From an uncultured Planctomycetales bacterium (GTDB lineage: Bacteria; Planctomycetota; Planctomycetia; Isosphaerales; Isosphaeraceae): a DNA stretch of 17,819 nucleotides. The first letter of the stretch is position 1. Every line of letters begins with the position of its first letter. The notes beneath the pieces were generated by a model. The model searched no databases, was not told the DNA's origin, and saw nothing but the letters and a program-made list of their open reading frames with translations. The DNA is taken from contig CALCIB010000021.1 of the NCBI GenBank assembly GCA_937907525.1, positions 1 to 17,819 of the forward strand, in the 5' to 3' direction. Shown piece by piece: positions 1-6,995 of the stretch. Position numbers and translations under genes: made by a program.

Positions 1-1
1 C

Positions 2-229
2 CGCGAGGGGGGAAGGCCGTTATGTCCACCACCCCCAAAATCCGTGACGGTCAGACTTTTCCACCCTCGCCGAGATCGTTGGCGGGACCACTTCGCCTGG
101 CAAGGCGCCCGGCTCGTCGGCTTAAGCTCCGTCGGCCGGACGACGATCCACGTCCTGGCGATCAACGATCCAATGATGATCGAGGCCCGCGAGGCCCTCA
201 TTGTCGAGGGGAGGTTCCCGTCTCGATGA
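2..229 (+). CDS. C-terminal fragment of an HNH-endonuclease-like protein (5' end outside window or degraded)
   Basis: The frame is open from the window edge to the TGA at 227-229. The last ~58 residues (LFHPRRDRWRDHFAW, then GARLVGLSSVGRTTI, then LAINDP) resemble the C-terminal tail of small bacterial HNH endonuclease-like proteins common in planctomycetes and cyanobacteria, which usually read LFNPRxxxWxxHF...GLTPxGRATVxxLxLNRP. The HNH catalytic core itself would lie upstream and is not visible. The residues just before the match (GRPLCPPPKSVTV) do not look like the family, which suggests either a diverged protein or a decayed remnant. A GTG at 44-46 could start a 61-residue product, but it would lack any active site. 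Family assignment is from memory of the pattern; function is inferred. Confidence 0.5.
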   Translation, partial: REGGRPLCPPPPKSVTVRLFHPRRDRWRDHFAWQGARLVGLSSVGRTTIHVLAINDPMMIEAREALIVEGRFPSR

Positions 230-467
230 CTCCGTCGCCGGCCTCCCTCGCGTCCGGTTTCCCGGCCGCCTTCGAAGGGTCCGCCACGCGGCGAGTCGAC
301 GCCGGAAGTGAAGGCCGCACTAGGCAAATCGACGCGCGGCCAGTACATTCGACGTCGAAATTCCTCGCGCGGCGCCGCGGCGCCACCCCGGACGATGACT
401 CGAGGACGGCGCGGAGCGAGGGAGCCGCCGCGACCGTCGGCCGCCTGTTTGAGAGACGACACCCGCC

Positions 468-1031
468 ATGATGATCAAAGCGAACGACGTCCGCCGCGGC
501 ATGGTGATCACGATGGAAGGCGTGAACTACGTCGTGGTCGACTTCGCCCACCACACCCCGGGCAACCTGCGGGCGATGGTCCAGACCAAGCTCCGCAACA
601 TGAACACCGGGACGCTCATCGACAAGCGCCTGCGCTCCGTCGACCAGATCGAGGTCCCCTACGTCGAGACCAAGTCCTACGAGTACCTCTACTCCGCCGG
701 CGACGAGCACGTCTTCATGGACCAGGAGACCTACGACCAACTCCACTTCGCGCCGGAGATCATCGGCACGTCGATGGACTACCTGCTGCCCAACACCAAG
801 GTGATGGTCAAGTTCATCAACGACAAGGCGGTCTCGATCGAGATCCCCGATTCGGTCGAGCTGACCGTGACCGACACCCCGCCGGCCCTGCAAGGAGCGA
901 CGGCCACCAACCAGTACAAGGAGGCGACGTTGGAGACCGGTCTGAAGGTCCAGGTGCCGCCGTTCGTCAAGCCGGGCGAGAAGATCCGGATCGACACCCG
1001 CACCGCCGAGTACCTGGAACGAGCGAAATAA
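468..1031 (+). CDS. efp: Elongation factor P (187 aa)
   Basis: EF-P binds between the ribosomal P and E sites and relieves stalling on polyproline stretches. The full three-domain length is present: KOW-like domain I (about residues 1-65), OB domain II (about 68-130) and OB domain III (about 131-187), with the C-terminal signature GLKVQVPPFVKPGEKIRIDT. The start is ATG 468 or the adjacent ATG 471; both give a normal N-terminus (IKANDVRRGMVI). The domain-I loop that reaches the peptidyl-transferase centre reads HTPGNLRAM (residues 29-37). By alignment with the usual KPGKGxAF, the tip residue that is Lys34 in E. coli is Asn33 here. This rules out the known lysine and arginine modifications at that site. 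No epmA/epmB/earP partner is nearby. The M20 gene follows 46 nt downstream and may be co-transcribed. The Shine-Dalgarno is weak. Confidence 0.96.
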   Translation: MMIKANDVRRGMVITMEGVNYVVVDFAHHTPGNLRAMVQTKLRNMNTGTLIDKRLRSVDQIEVPYVETKSYEYLYSAGDEHVFMDQETYDQLHFAPEIIGTSMDYLLPNTKVMVKFINDKAVSIEIPDSVELTVTDTPPALQGATATNQYKEATLETGLKVQVPPFVKPGEKIRIDTRTAEYLERAK

Positions 1032-1077
1032 GCCGACTCGCGAGGCCCCGCCTCGACGTCGATGGAGGCTTGCGACC

Positions 1078-2226
1078 GTGGACGAGACGACCCGCCTCCT
1101 GGCCGAGCTCGTCGCCATCCCCAGCGTCAACCCGATGGGGGCGTCGGCGAGCGGCCCGGAGTATTACGAGGGCCGCGTCGGGGCCTTCCTGGAGACGTGG
1201 CTGCGCGCCGCCGGCGTTCCCGTCGTCCGCGAGGAGGCCGCCCCCGGGCGGTCGAACGTCATGGCGCGGTTCGACGCGCCGGACCCCTCCGCCCGCGTCC
1301 TCCTCTTCGACGCCCACCAGGACACCGTGCCGGTCGTCGGCATGACCGTCCCGCCGTTCGAGCCCCACGTCGAGAACGGTCGCATGTACGGCCGCGGCTC
1401 CTGCGACGTAAAGGCGGGGATGGCGGCGATGCTCCTGGCGTTCCGTCGGCTCTGGAGGGAGCGGCCGGCGCGGGCGGCGTCGGTGGTCCTGGCCTGCACG
1501 GTGGACGAGGAATACACCCATGTCGGGTCGAGCCTGCTGGCCCGGACCCAAACGGGGATCGACCTGGCGATCGTCGCCGAACCGACCAAGCTCGACGTCG
1601 TCCCCTGGCACAAGGGCTCGGTGCGCTGGAGGATCAGGACCGACGGGGTGGCCTGCCACAGCTCCACGCCCCATCTGGGCGTCAACGCCGTCTACCGGAT
1701 GGCGGAGGTCGTCTCGGCCCTGGCCTTGCACGCCGACGAACTGGCGGCCTCCGCGCCCCATCCCAAGCTCGGCGCGCCCACGCTGTCGGTCGGTCGGATC
1801 GAGGGGGGACGGAGCGTCAACGTCGTCCCGGACTCCTGCGAGATCGAGATCGACCGCCGGCTGATCCCCGGCGAGACGCCCGACGGGGCCGTCGATCGCG
1901 TCCGCCGCTTCCTGGAGTCGCGGCGCGGCCTGGAGGGGGTGGCCTTCGACCCGCCCTGGACCCGGATGCCCGCCCTGGAGACCCCGATCGGCCCCTGGAT
2001 GGAGCCGCTGGTCGCGGCCGTCGCCGCGGCCGTCGGCAGAAAGCCGGAGTTGATCGGCGTCCCCTACGGGACCGACGCCGGCCCGCTGGGGGAGGTCGGC
2101 ATCCCGGCGGTCGTCATGGGCCCCGGCGACATCGCCCAGGCGCACACCAAGGACGAATGGGTCGAACTCGAACAGGTCGCGCTGGCGGCCGAGGCGTATT
2201 ACCAGATCGCCCTGGCCCTGGGCTAA
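1078..2226 (+). CDS. M20 family metallopeptidase / ArgE-DapE-type deacylase (382 aa)
   Basis: A cytoplasmic di-zinc hydrolase of the M20 family, which includes acetylornithine deacetylase, succinyl-diaminopimelate desuccinylase and carboxypeptidase G2. The whole ligand set is visible: His80 in DAHQDT, Asp110 in GRGSCDVKAG, the catalytic pair Glu144-Glu145 in VDEEYTH, Glu168 in VAEPT and His356 in AHTKDEW. The dimerisation/lid domain lies at about residues 178-290 (GVACHSSTPHLGVNA). The GTG start at 1078 is chosen because GGAGG lies at 1064-1068 with 9 nt spacing. There is no signal peptide. The gene sits 46 nt behind efp, so co-transcription is plausible. The exact substrate cannot be read from sequence; ArgE- or DapE-like N-acyl amino acid cleavage is the best guess. 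Confidence 0.92.
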   Translation: MDETTRLLAELVAIPSVNPMGASASGPEYYEGRVGAFLETWLRAAGVPVVREEAAPGRSNVMARFDAPDPSARVLLFDAHQDTVPVVGMTVPPFEPHVENGRMYGRGSCDVKAGMAAMLLAFRRLWRERPARAASVVLACTVDEEYTHVGSSLLARTQTGIDLAIVAEPTKLDVVPWHKGSVRWRIRTDGVACHSSTPHLGVNAVYRMAEVVSALALHADELAASAPHPKLGAPTLSVGRIEGGRSVNVVPDSCEIEIDRRLIPGETPDGAVDRVRRFLESRRGLEGVAFDPPWTRMPALETPIGPWMEPLVAAVAAAVGRKPELIGVPYGTDAGPLGEVGIPAVVMGPGDIAQAHTKDEWVELEQVALAAEAYYQIALALG

Positions 2227-2241
2227 TCCGCCGCGCGACGG

Positions 2242-2288
2242 CGAGGCCGCCCGGCGCCCCCTTCGGGAAAAGGAGGCGGGGCGGCTCG
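2242..2288 (+). terminator. Hairpin after the M20 gene, probable transcription terminator
   Basis: A strong imperfect stem begins 15 nt after the M20 stop. The outer arms CGAGGCCGCCC and GGGCGGCTCG pair with one bulge, and the inner GCCCCCTT pairs with AAGGAGGC with one mismatch. No T tract follows, so this is a GC-hairpin without the classic intrinsic-terminator tail. Confidence 0.45.
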
Positions 2289-2341
2289 CCTTCGGGAGCA
2301 TCCCGAGATGTCTATTAGAGAGGATGAGTGGCGGCGATCAT

Positions 2342-2616
2342 CCCTTCTCCCCTTGTGCAAGATTATTCGTGAGTGACGTAAGTCCAAGAACGATCCCGGA
2401 TGCCTCGTCCGATCACCCAACCGTCCAATGACTTAGGGCGGCCTTGGGCTGATTTGCGACAACACCCGGCACCATAACGATTTACGAGTCCCACGAATAA
2501 TCTTGCCTTGTGGGAGAAGGTGGCCGAAGGCCGGATGAGGGGTGTCCCCACGGCTTTCGGTCGCGTCCCCCCTCATCCGCCCCTCCGGGGCACCTTCTCC
2601 CACAAGGGGAGAAGGG
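2342..2616. repeat. Palindromic extragenic repeat (about 120 bp) split by an inserted miniature element
   Basis: The right end (2593-2616) is a 24-nt arm ending in GGGGAGAAGGG. The left arm is in two pieces, 2342-2357 and 2506-2520. Removing the 148-bp insertion plus one copy of the 7-bp duplication restores a 24-nt arm that is the exact reverse complement of 2593-2616. Inside the arms, GGATGAGGGG (2533-2542) pairs with CCCCTCATCC (2569-2578). Between these segments each side carries its own mini-hairpin, GGCCGAAGGCC on the left (2522-2532) and GCCCCTCCGGGGC on the right (2579-2591). This modular cruciform resembles extragenic palindromic repeats found in many copies in GC-rich genomes. It lies between the M20 gene and a convergent secreted-protein gene. 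Confidence 0.85.
2358..2505. mobile_element. 148-bp MITE-like element with 14-bp perfect terminal inverted repeats and 7-bp target duplication
   Basis: The ends are CAAGATTATTCGTG (2358-2371) and its exact reverse complement (2492-2505). The inverted repeat continues imperfectly to about 27 bp with 22 matches. It is flanked by the direct repeat CCTTGTG at 2351-2357 and 2506-2512, the expected target-site duplication. The interior has no plausible coding sequence, so the element is non-autonomous. Its GC content is about 52% by hand count, far below the neighbouring DNA. I do not recognise the transposase family that would mobilise it. Confidence 0.85.
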
Positions 2617-2662
2617 ATTACGCATGCTCGCCCGCGTTGATTTTCGATGGCGCGGGCGCGGC

Positions 2663-2995
2663 TCAGAACACGTCCATGACGAAGTGGTTGCCCTGGTAGA
2701 ACTTCTTCTTGTTCCAGTCGTGCCAGCCGTGCGGGTGCCGGAAGAGGCCGAAGACCCGATAGCCGCCGTAGAAGTTGCGGTAGTACGGCCCCTGGATCTG
2801 GGGCACGATCCGCTGCTCGCGGGGATACTTGTACCAGCCGTCGTACAGGCCGTTGTAGTCGAACCCGTTGCCCGGGACCTGCGGGGGGACGTATGGCCAG
2901 TGCAGGTAATCGTTCCATTCCTGCGCGCCCGCCGACCCGCCCAGCGTCAACGCCAGGGCCAACGCGAACGCCGTGATCCATGAACCTCGCGACAC
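2663..2995 (-). CDS. Small secreted protein rich in Tyr/Trp/Phe, unknown function (110 aa)
   Basis: The GTG start at 2995 is chosen because CCTCC on the plus strand at 3002-3006 gives a GGAGG ribosome site with 6 nt spacing. It yields a clean Sec signal peptide: a basic N-terminus, a hydrophobic core ITAFALALALTLGG, and a likely cut after Ala24 (SAGA/QEW). The 86-residue mature part is strikingly aromatic, with 11 Tyr, 5 Trp and 7 Phe (YYRNFYGGYRVFGLF, HGWHDWNKKKFYQG), and ends in MDVF. No domain is recognised. A longer 149-residue reading exists but would bury the signal peptide. It is divergent from the M28 peptidase gene with a 106-bp shared promoter region. It is probably a planctomycete-restricted envelope or secreted protein. 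Confidence 0.75.
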   Translation of the reverse strand: MSRGSWITAFALALALTLGGSAGAQEWNDYLHWPYVPPQVPGNGFDYNGLYDGWYKYPREQRIVPQIQGPYYRNFYGGYRVFGLFRHPHGWHDWNKKKFYQGNHFVMDVF

Positions 2996-3101
2996 GATCC
3001 ACCTCCGTGTAGGGATCCAACCCGAACCAGGAACAACATGCCACGCGATCGAACGTCGCGCGGCGGATCGGAGCGCGGATTTTCCCCTCCCAGGAGCGGT
3101 C

Positions 3102-4286
3102 ATGCCAGCCACGAAGAATCACCGGGCCGCGCCCACGGCGACGGTCGCCTCGATCCGACGGCTCGTCGCGGTCGCGACGTCCGCGGCCCTGCTCGCCAGC
3201 GTCGCGAGGGCCGACGAACCCCTACGGCCGAACCTGGAGCGCTGGGTGAAGACCCTGGCCGCGCCCGAGCTGGAGGGAAGGGCGGGGGAGGGGGGTCGCA
3301 AGGCCGCGGAGTTGATCGAGGCGGAGTTCCGCCGGCTCGGCCTGGAACCCCTCTTCGACGGTGGCTACGTCCAGGAGATCCCTCCCACGCCCCCCGTCGA
3401 GACGATCGGCCGCAACGTCGGCGCGATCCTCCGCGGCGGCGACCCGACGCTCGCGGCGCGCCACGTCATCGTTTCGGCCCATTACGACCACCTGGGCGTC
3501 CACCGCGGCGTCCTCTTCCCCGGCGCCGACGACAACGCCTCGGGCGTGGCCATGACCCTCGAAACCGCCCGCTGCCTCGCCGCCAGCACCGAGAAGCCCC
3601 GCCGCTCGGTCGTCTTCCTGGCCTTCGACCTGGAGGAGGCCGGCCTGTACGGCTCCCGTCACTTCACCGCCCACCCGCCGTTCGACCTCGACTCGATCGA
3701 CCTGTTCGTCACCGCCGACATGATCGGCCGCTCGTTCGCCGGCGTCTGCGACGACTTCTTCTTTGTCATGGGGACCGAGCACGTCCCCGCGCTTCGGCCC
3801 TGGCTGCATGAGGCCGCCGCGAACCGCCCCGTGCGCATGGGCGTCCTGGGCGCCGACCTGCTGCTGCTCAACCGCAGCGACTACGGCCCGTTCCGCAATC
3901 GCAAAATCCCCTTCCTGTTCTTCAGCACCGGCGAGAACCCCCTCTACCACTCGCCCGACGACGCGCCCGAGACCCTCGACTACGCCAAGGCGACGGAGAT
4001 CAGCCGCATCGTTTGCCAAGTCGTCGCCCGCGCCGCCGACGCCGATTCGCTCCCCCGCTGGAACGACCGGCCGGACAACCCGCTCGAAGAGGCCCTGGCG
4101 CTTCGCGACGTCCTCAACATGCTGCGGGCGAGCAAGGAGACCCTGAAGCTCAGCGCGTTTCAGGACTTCATGATCTCCAACACCCTGAAGACCCTCGACG
4201 GCGTCGCCGAGCGGGGCGCGGTCACGCCGGCGGAACGAGGCAGCGTGATCCAGGCCGCCCGGCTCGTCCTGATGGCGGGGTTTTAA
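3102..4286 (+). CDS. Exported M28 family zinc aminopeptidase (394 aa)
   Basis: The M28 di-zinc aminopeptidase signature is complete: His127 in SAHYDHLG, bridging Asp143 in GADDNASG, catalytic Glu178 and ligand Glu179 in DLEEAGLYGS, Asp206 in TADMIG and His283 in YHSPDD. Family members release N-terminal amino acids or act on related amide substrates. The ATG at 3102 has AGGAG at 3092-3096 and gives a basic N-terminus plus a hydrophobic stretch (LVAVATSAALLASVARA, about residues 21-37), so export by Sec is likely, with a cut near residue 37. An in-frame upstream start at 2973 would overlap the divergent gene and lacks support. A roughly 85-residue helical tail after the catalytic domain (about 310-394) is of unknown role. 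Confidence 0.93.
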   Translation: MPATKNHRAAPTATVASIRRLVAVATSAALLASVARADEPLRPNLERWVKTLAAPELEGRAGEGGRKAAELIEAEFRRLGLEPLFDGGYVQEIPPTPPVETIGRNVGAILRGGDPTLAARHVIVSAHYDHLGVHRGVLFPGADDNASGVAMTLETARCLAASTEKPRRSVVFLAFDLEEAGLYGSRHFTAHPPFDLDSIDLFVTADMIGRSFAGVCDDFFFVMGTEHVPALRPWLHEAAANRPVRMGVLGADLLLLNRSDYGPFRNRKIPFLFFSTGENPLYHSPDDAPETLDYAKATEISRIVCQVVARAADADSLPRWNDRPDNPLEEALALRDVLNMLRASKETLKLSAFQDFMISNTLKTLDGVAERGAVTPAERGSVIQAARLVLMAGF

Positions 4287-4536
4287 GGAGCGTCGTCGCC
4301 GAGCGCCACGATGGATCGACGTAAACCTTGACGCGCCAGTATCCCGAAGCCCTCGGTGGCGGGGCCTGGCGCGGCCTGGCCACCAACCGGCGTGGGAGGC
4401 GCTGGGCCGCGCCGATCCGTGGCCGGCCTTCGGCGGGCCACGCCACCCAGACCGTACGCTGGACGCGCCACCCGGAACGGGACACGGCTCGCGGTTCGGT
4501 GGCGTCGAGCGACGTTAATTAAGCCCGCCGCCGTAC
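4287..4536. other. Structured intergenic region between convergent genes, including a probable terminator hairpin
   Basis: No gene is supported in these 250 bp. They contain several strong inverted repeats: GGTGGC/GCCACC (4355-4384), GGCGCGGCC (4368-4376) complementary to GGCCGCGCC (4405-4413), and a compact hairpin at 4419-4441 in which GTGGCC-G-GCC pairs with GGC-G-GGCCAC around a TTC loop. Lying between two converging genes, the hairpins could act as a bidirectional terminator. They could also be one copy of an extragenic repeat. Confidence 0.45.
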
Positions 4537-6567
4537 TCACGGCCGCGGAACGGCTTCGGGTCGAAGCGGCGGGGGCGGGAAGGGAGCGTATCGGGCCTGG
4601 GGGATCGCGGCGCCCGGCGGGGGCTGGAGGACCGGCGGATTGAACTGGTCGGGCGCGATCGGCGCGATGCCCCCGTCGACGCCCGGCGGCGGCGCGAAGG
4701 GGACGTTGGGCATTCGATCCTGATCCCAACCGTCCAGGCCGCCGAACCCGTCCACGGTCCCCGTTCCGTCGTCGCCGTCGACCGCGCCGGCGGTCGCTTT
4801 ATGCAGGGCCGCGTCCTCGGCGGTTTTCCGGAGGCGGTCGACCCAGGCGGTGTCGGGAGGGACCTCGCCGGCGATGGCGAAGCCGTCGGCCGATTGCTCG
4901 ATCGACAGCGTCGTCGCCCGCGTCTGCCGGGCGAGGTAGTCGACGATCCCCCGCGCGTTCTCGACGCGGCCCCGTTCCAGCAGGATCTGGGCGCGAAGCC
5001 CGAGCCATCGCAGTCGCGATCGGGGATCGTCGGCCGCGGCCTCCACGGCGTCGAGGCGACGGGCCGCGGTCTCATAATCCTGGTTCAGGTACGCGAAGAA
5101 GAGCCGGAACTCGTCGAGGCCGTCGGCCCCCTCGGCGTCGGGCCCTCCCAGCAGCGACGTCGCGAACCGGGCCAGACGGCCGAGGGCGAAGCGCCTGGGC
5201 TCGGGCCCGTTCAACTCGGTCATGACCGGCAGGACCGTCGGCCGCGCCGGGGCGGCCTCGCCGTCCGGCGCCCATTCCAGGATCCGAGCCAGGGCGCAGG
5301 CGGCCAGCCGGTCCAGCCAGCGCCGCCGGGTCGCCTCGTCGGGGGCGATCAGGGAGAGCGCCTCGGTTTCGAGATCGACCAGGGCCAGCAAGCCCGCGCC
5401 GGTGCCGTCGTCGACCCGGAACGCCGCGACCCGGCCGTCGGGCGCGAGCGCCGGCGCGTCGAGGCGCATCAAGGGGTCGAGCGGGTGGAACCGCTTGAAC
5501 GTGTTCTGGTTCAAGAGGTTGCCCCAGCGGAACACCTGCTCGCGGCCGTCGGTCTCCACCAGGCAGACGCCTTCCTCCTGGTTCGCGTCCATCGTCAATT
5601 CGGCGCGGAGCGAGACCGGCTTCTCGTTGGGGACGAGCCCGCCGGGCCCTCGAAGCGCCCGCGCCGCGTTGATCGGCGGCGAGGACTCCAGGTTCGACGG
5701 CCGATCCACCAGCGCGCCGTCGAGCCCGATCCGCACCAGGTTCAACTGCGCGTTGCGCAACGACCCCCGCGCGGGCCCGGTGATCGCCAGGAGCGATCGC
5801 CCGTCCTGCGCCCAGGCGAGGAAGTCGGCCGTCAGCGCGCCCGGGACGCCCGGGAATCGGACGACCCGGTCGCCCGGCGGGGTGACCTGGAGCGCGATCG
5901 AGGTCGCGGCCGTCGGCCCGAATCGGACGACGTTGAAATAAGCCAGCCGACGACCGTCGGGCGACCACGCCGGCGCGACGGCGTTCTCGATCGTCGTCGT
6001 CGCCGCGCCCGAATCGTCCAACCGGGCCAGCCACAACCCGCCGGCCGCCCCCGGCCGCGGGACCGCGATCCGCTTGCCGTCGGGACTCGGCTCCGGCCGC
6101 AGGCCGGGGAGCGCGGCGCGCTCCCCCGCGTCCAGCCGCAAATCCGGATCGATCACCACGACCCGCTCCCGATCCAGCCCGGAGCGGACCACGACCTCGA
6201 ACCGCCCCGACTGGACGTCGCGAGATTCGGGGTCCGAGGCGACGAACCGCCCGTAGACCATCGTCCGCCCGTCCGGCGACCAGCGGGGCGAGGAGAGGGG
6301 ATGCTCCGACTCCTCGATCAGGACCGATTCCAACGAGGGGAACCGGGTCGCCCAGACGCGATGGACCTCGCGCGCGGCGGCGACGGCGGGCCCGCTTCCC
6401 CTCGGCGAGAGCAGCCAGCCCTCGGACAGGGCGGGGGCGGCGGTCGACTCGACGCCGGTCCAGGCGATCCAACGACCGTCGCGGGACCAGTCGACGGGGC
6501 CGGTCGGACAGGGGCTCGCCAGGATCGCCGCGAGCAGCGGAACAACGCCGAGGAGGCTCGACGCCAT
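4537..6567 (-). CDS. Exported TolB-like WD40/PD40 beta-propeller protein with helical repeat and Pro-rich tail (676 aa)
   Basis: The protein starts with a hydrophobic segment (MASSLLGVVPLLAAILAS) typical of a Sec signal; the cysteine at 20 lies in ASPC, which is not a good lipobox. At least six PD40-type blades (W-S-x-D-G-R pattern) are readable: VDWSRDGRWIAW (25-36), PRWSPDGRTMVY (94-105), PEPSPDGKRIAV (158-169), PAWSPDGRRLAY (199-210), LAWAQDGRSLLA (250-261) and PALAPDGRVAAF (372-383). Residues about 485-550 look like TPR-type helical hairpins (AYLNQDYETAARRLDAV). The last 60 residues are Pro-rich. No catalytic residues are apparent; a periplasmic binding or scaffold role is inferred. GGAGG (plus-strand CCTCC 6578-6582) precedes the ATG by 10 nt. 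Confidence 0.82.
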   Translation of the reverse strand: MASSLLGVVPLLAAILASPCPTGPVDWSRDGRWIAWTGVESTAAPALSEGWLLSPRGSGPAVAAAREVHRVWATRFPSLESVLIEESEHPLSSPRWSPDGRTMVYGRFVASDPESRDVQSGRFEVVVRSGLDRERVVVIDPDLRLDAGERAALPGLRPEPSPDGKRIAVPRPGAAGGLWLARLDDSGAATTTIENAVAPAWSPDGRRLAYFNVVRFGPTAATSIALQVTPPGDRVVRFPGVPGALTADFLAWAQDGRSLLAITGPARGSLRNAQLNLVRIGLDGALVDRPSNLESSPPINAARALRGPGGLVPNEKPVSLRAELTMDANQEEGVCLVETDGREQVFRWGNLLNQNTFKRFHPLDPLMRLDAPALAPDGRVAAFRVDDGTGAGLLALVDLETEALSLIAPDEATRRRWLDRLAACALARILEWAPDGEAAPARPTVLPVMTELNGPEPRRFALGRLARFATSLLGGPDAEGADGLDEFRLFFAYLNQDYETAARRLDAVEAAADDPRSRLRWLGLRAQILLERGRVENARGIVDYLARQTRATTLSIEQSADGFAIAGEVPPDTAWVDRLRKTAEDAALHKATAGAVDGDDGTGTVDGFGGLDGWDQDRMPNVPFAPPPGVDGGIAPIAPDQFNPPVLQPPPGAAIPQARYAPFPPPPLRPEAVPRP

Positions 6568-6604
6568 GATTCGGGGTCCTCCGCCGGATCGGAAACGGGC
6601 TGAA

Positions 6605-6642
6605 ATCCCGCGACGCGGGATCGCGACGTTCTTTGTAGTATA
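6605..6642 (-). promoter_or_regulatory. Putative -10 box and palindrome upstream of the propeller gene
   Basis: Reading the minus strand, TATACT (plus positions 6637-6642) could be a -10 hexamer about 70 nt before the propeller-gene ATG at 6567. No good -35 is seen at standard spacing. Between it and the gene lies ATCCCGC-GTC-GCGGGAT (6605-6621), a perfect 7-bp palindrome that could be an operator, a leader hairpin or the terminator of the upstream yggS-yggU unit. The T-rich run after it on the minus strand is very short. Confidence 0.3.
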
Positions 6643-6662
6643 GTGTCGACCGCGCCGACTTC

Positions 6663-6995
6663 CTAGCCGGGCCGCCGCAGGCGCGCCGCCGACCCGGCCG
6701 CGACCAGCGCCGCGGCGATCCGACGCGCGGCGTCGTCGGGGGTCAGCCCGGCGAGCAGCACGCGCTTGCGGCGCGAGCCTCCGCCGGCGACCAGGGCGAT
6801 TGCAGCGGGCTTGAGGTTCAGGGCGTCGGCCAGGACCGCGACGATGGCGGCGTTGGCCTTCCCCTTCTCCGGCGGGGCGTGGACGGCGACCCGCAGGGCG
6901 CCGTCGCGCTCGCCCTGGACGCCGGCCCGACGCGCGCCGGGCTGGGCGTGGACGTTCAGGAGGACGCCTTCCTTGCTCGGCGTCAGCTCGATCAC
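6663..6995 (-). CDS. yggU: YggU/DUF167 family protein (110 aa)
   Basis: A small cytoplasmic protein of the DUF167 (UPF0235) family, function unknown. Typical features are the start VIELTPSKEGVLLNVHAQPGARRAG, the core HAPPEKGKANAAIVAVLADAL, and SRRKRVLLAGLTPDDA near the end. The GTG start at 6995 overlaps the TGA stop of yggS (GTGA on the minus strand), which is why it is preferred over a longer 188-codon reading. This implies translational coupling. The yggS-yggU pairing is a widespread gene neighbourhood in bacteria. Confidence 0.88.
   Translation of the reverse strand: MIELTPSKEGVLLNVHAQPGARRAGVQGERDGALRVAVHAPPEKGKANAAIVAVLADALNLKPAAIALVAGGGSRRKRVLLAGLTPDDAARRIAAALVAAGSAARLRRPG

Noticed and set aside
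198..1130. 310-codon minus-strand frame covering efp
   Set aside because: It runs antisense to a clearly recognised EF-P, and its composition (Arg/Val/Asp/Gly-rich) is that of a shadow frame.
2358..2505. Complete insertion sequence at the inverted repeats
   Set aside because: The interval is only 148 bp and contains no transposase, so it can only be a non-autonomous derivative.
2973..3101. Upstream start for the M28 peptidase adding 43 residues
   Set aside because: It would overlap the start region of the divergent secreted-protein gene and bury the signal peptide; ATG 3102 has a good AGGAG.
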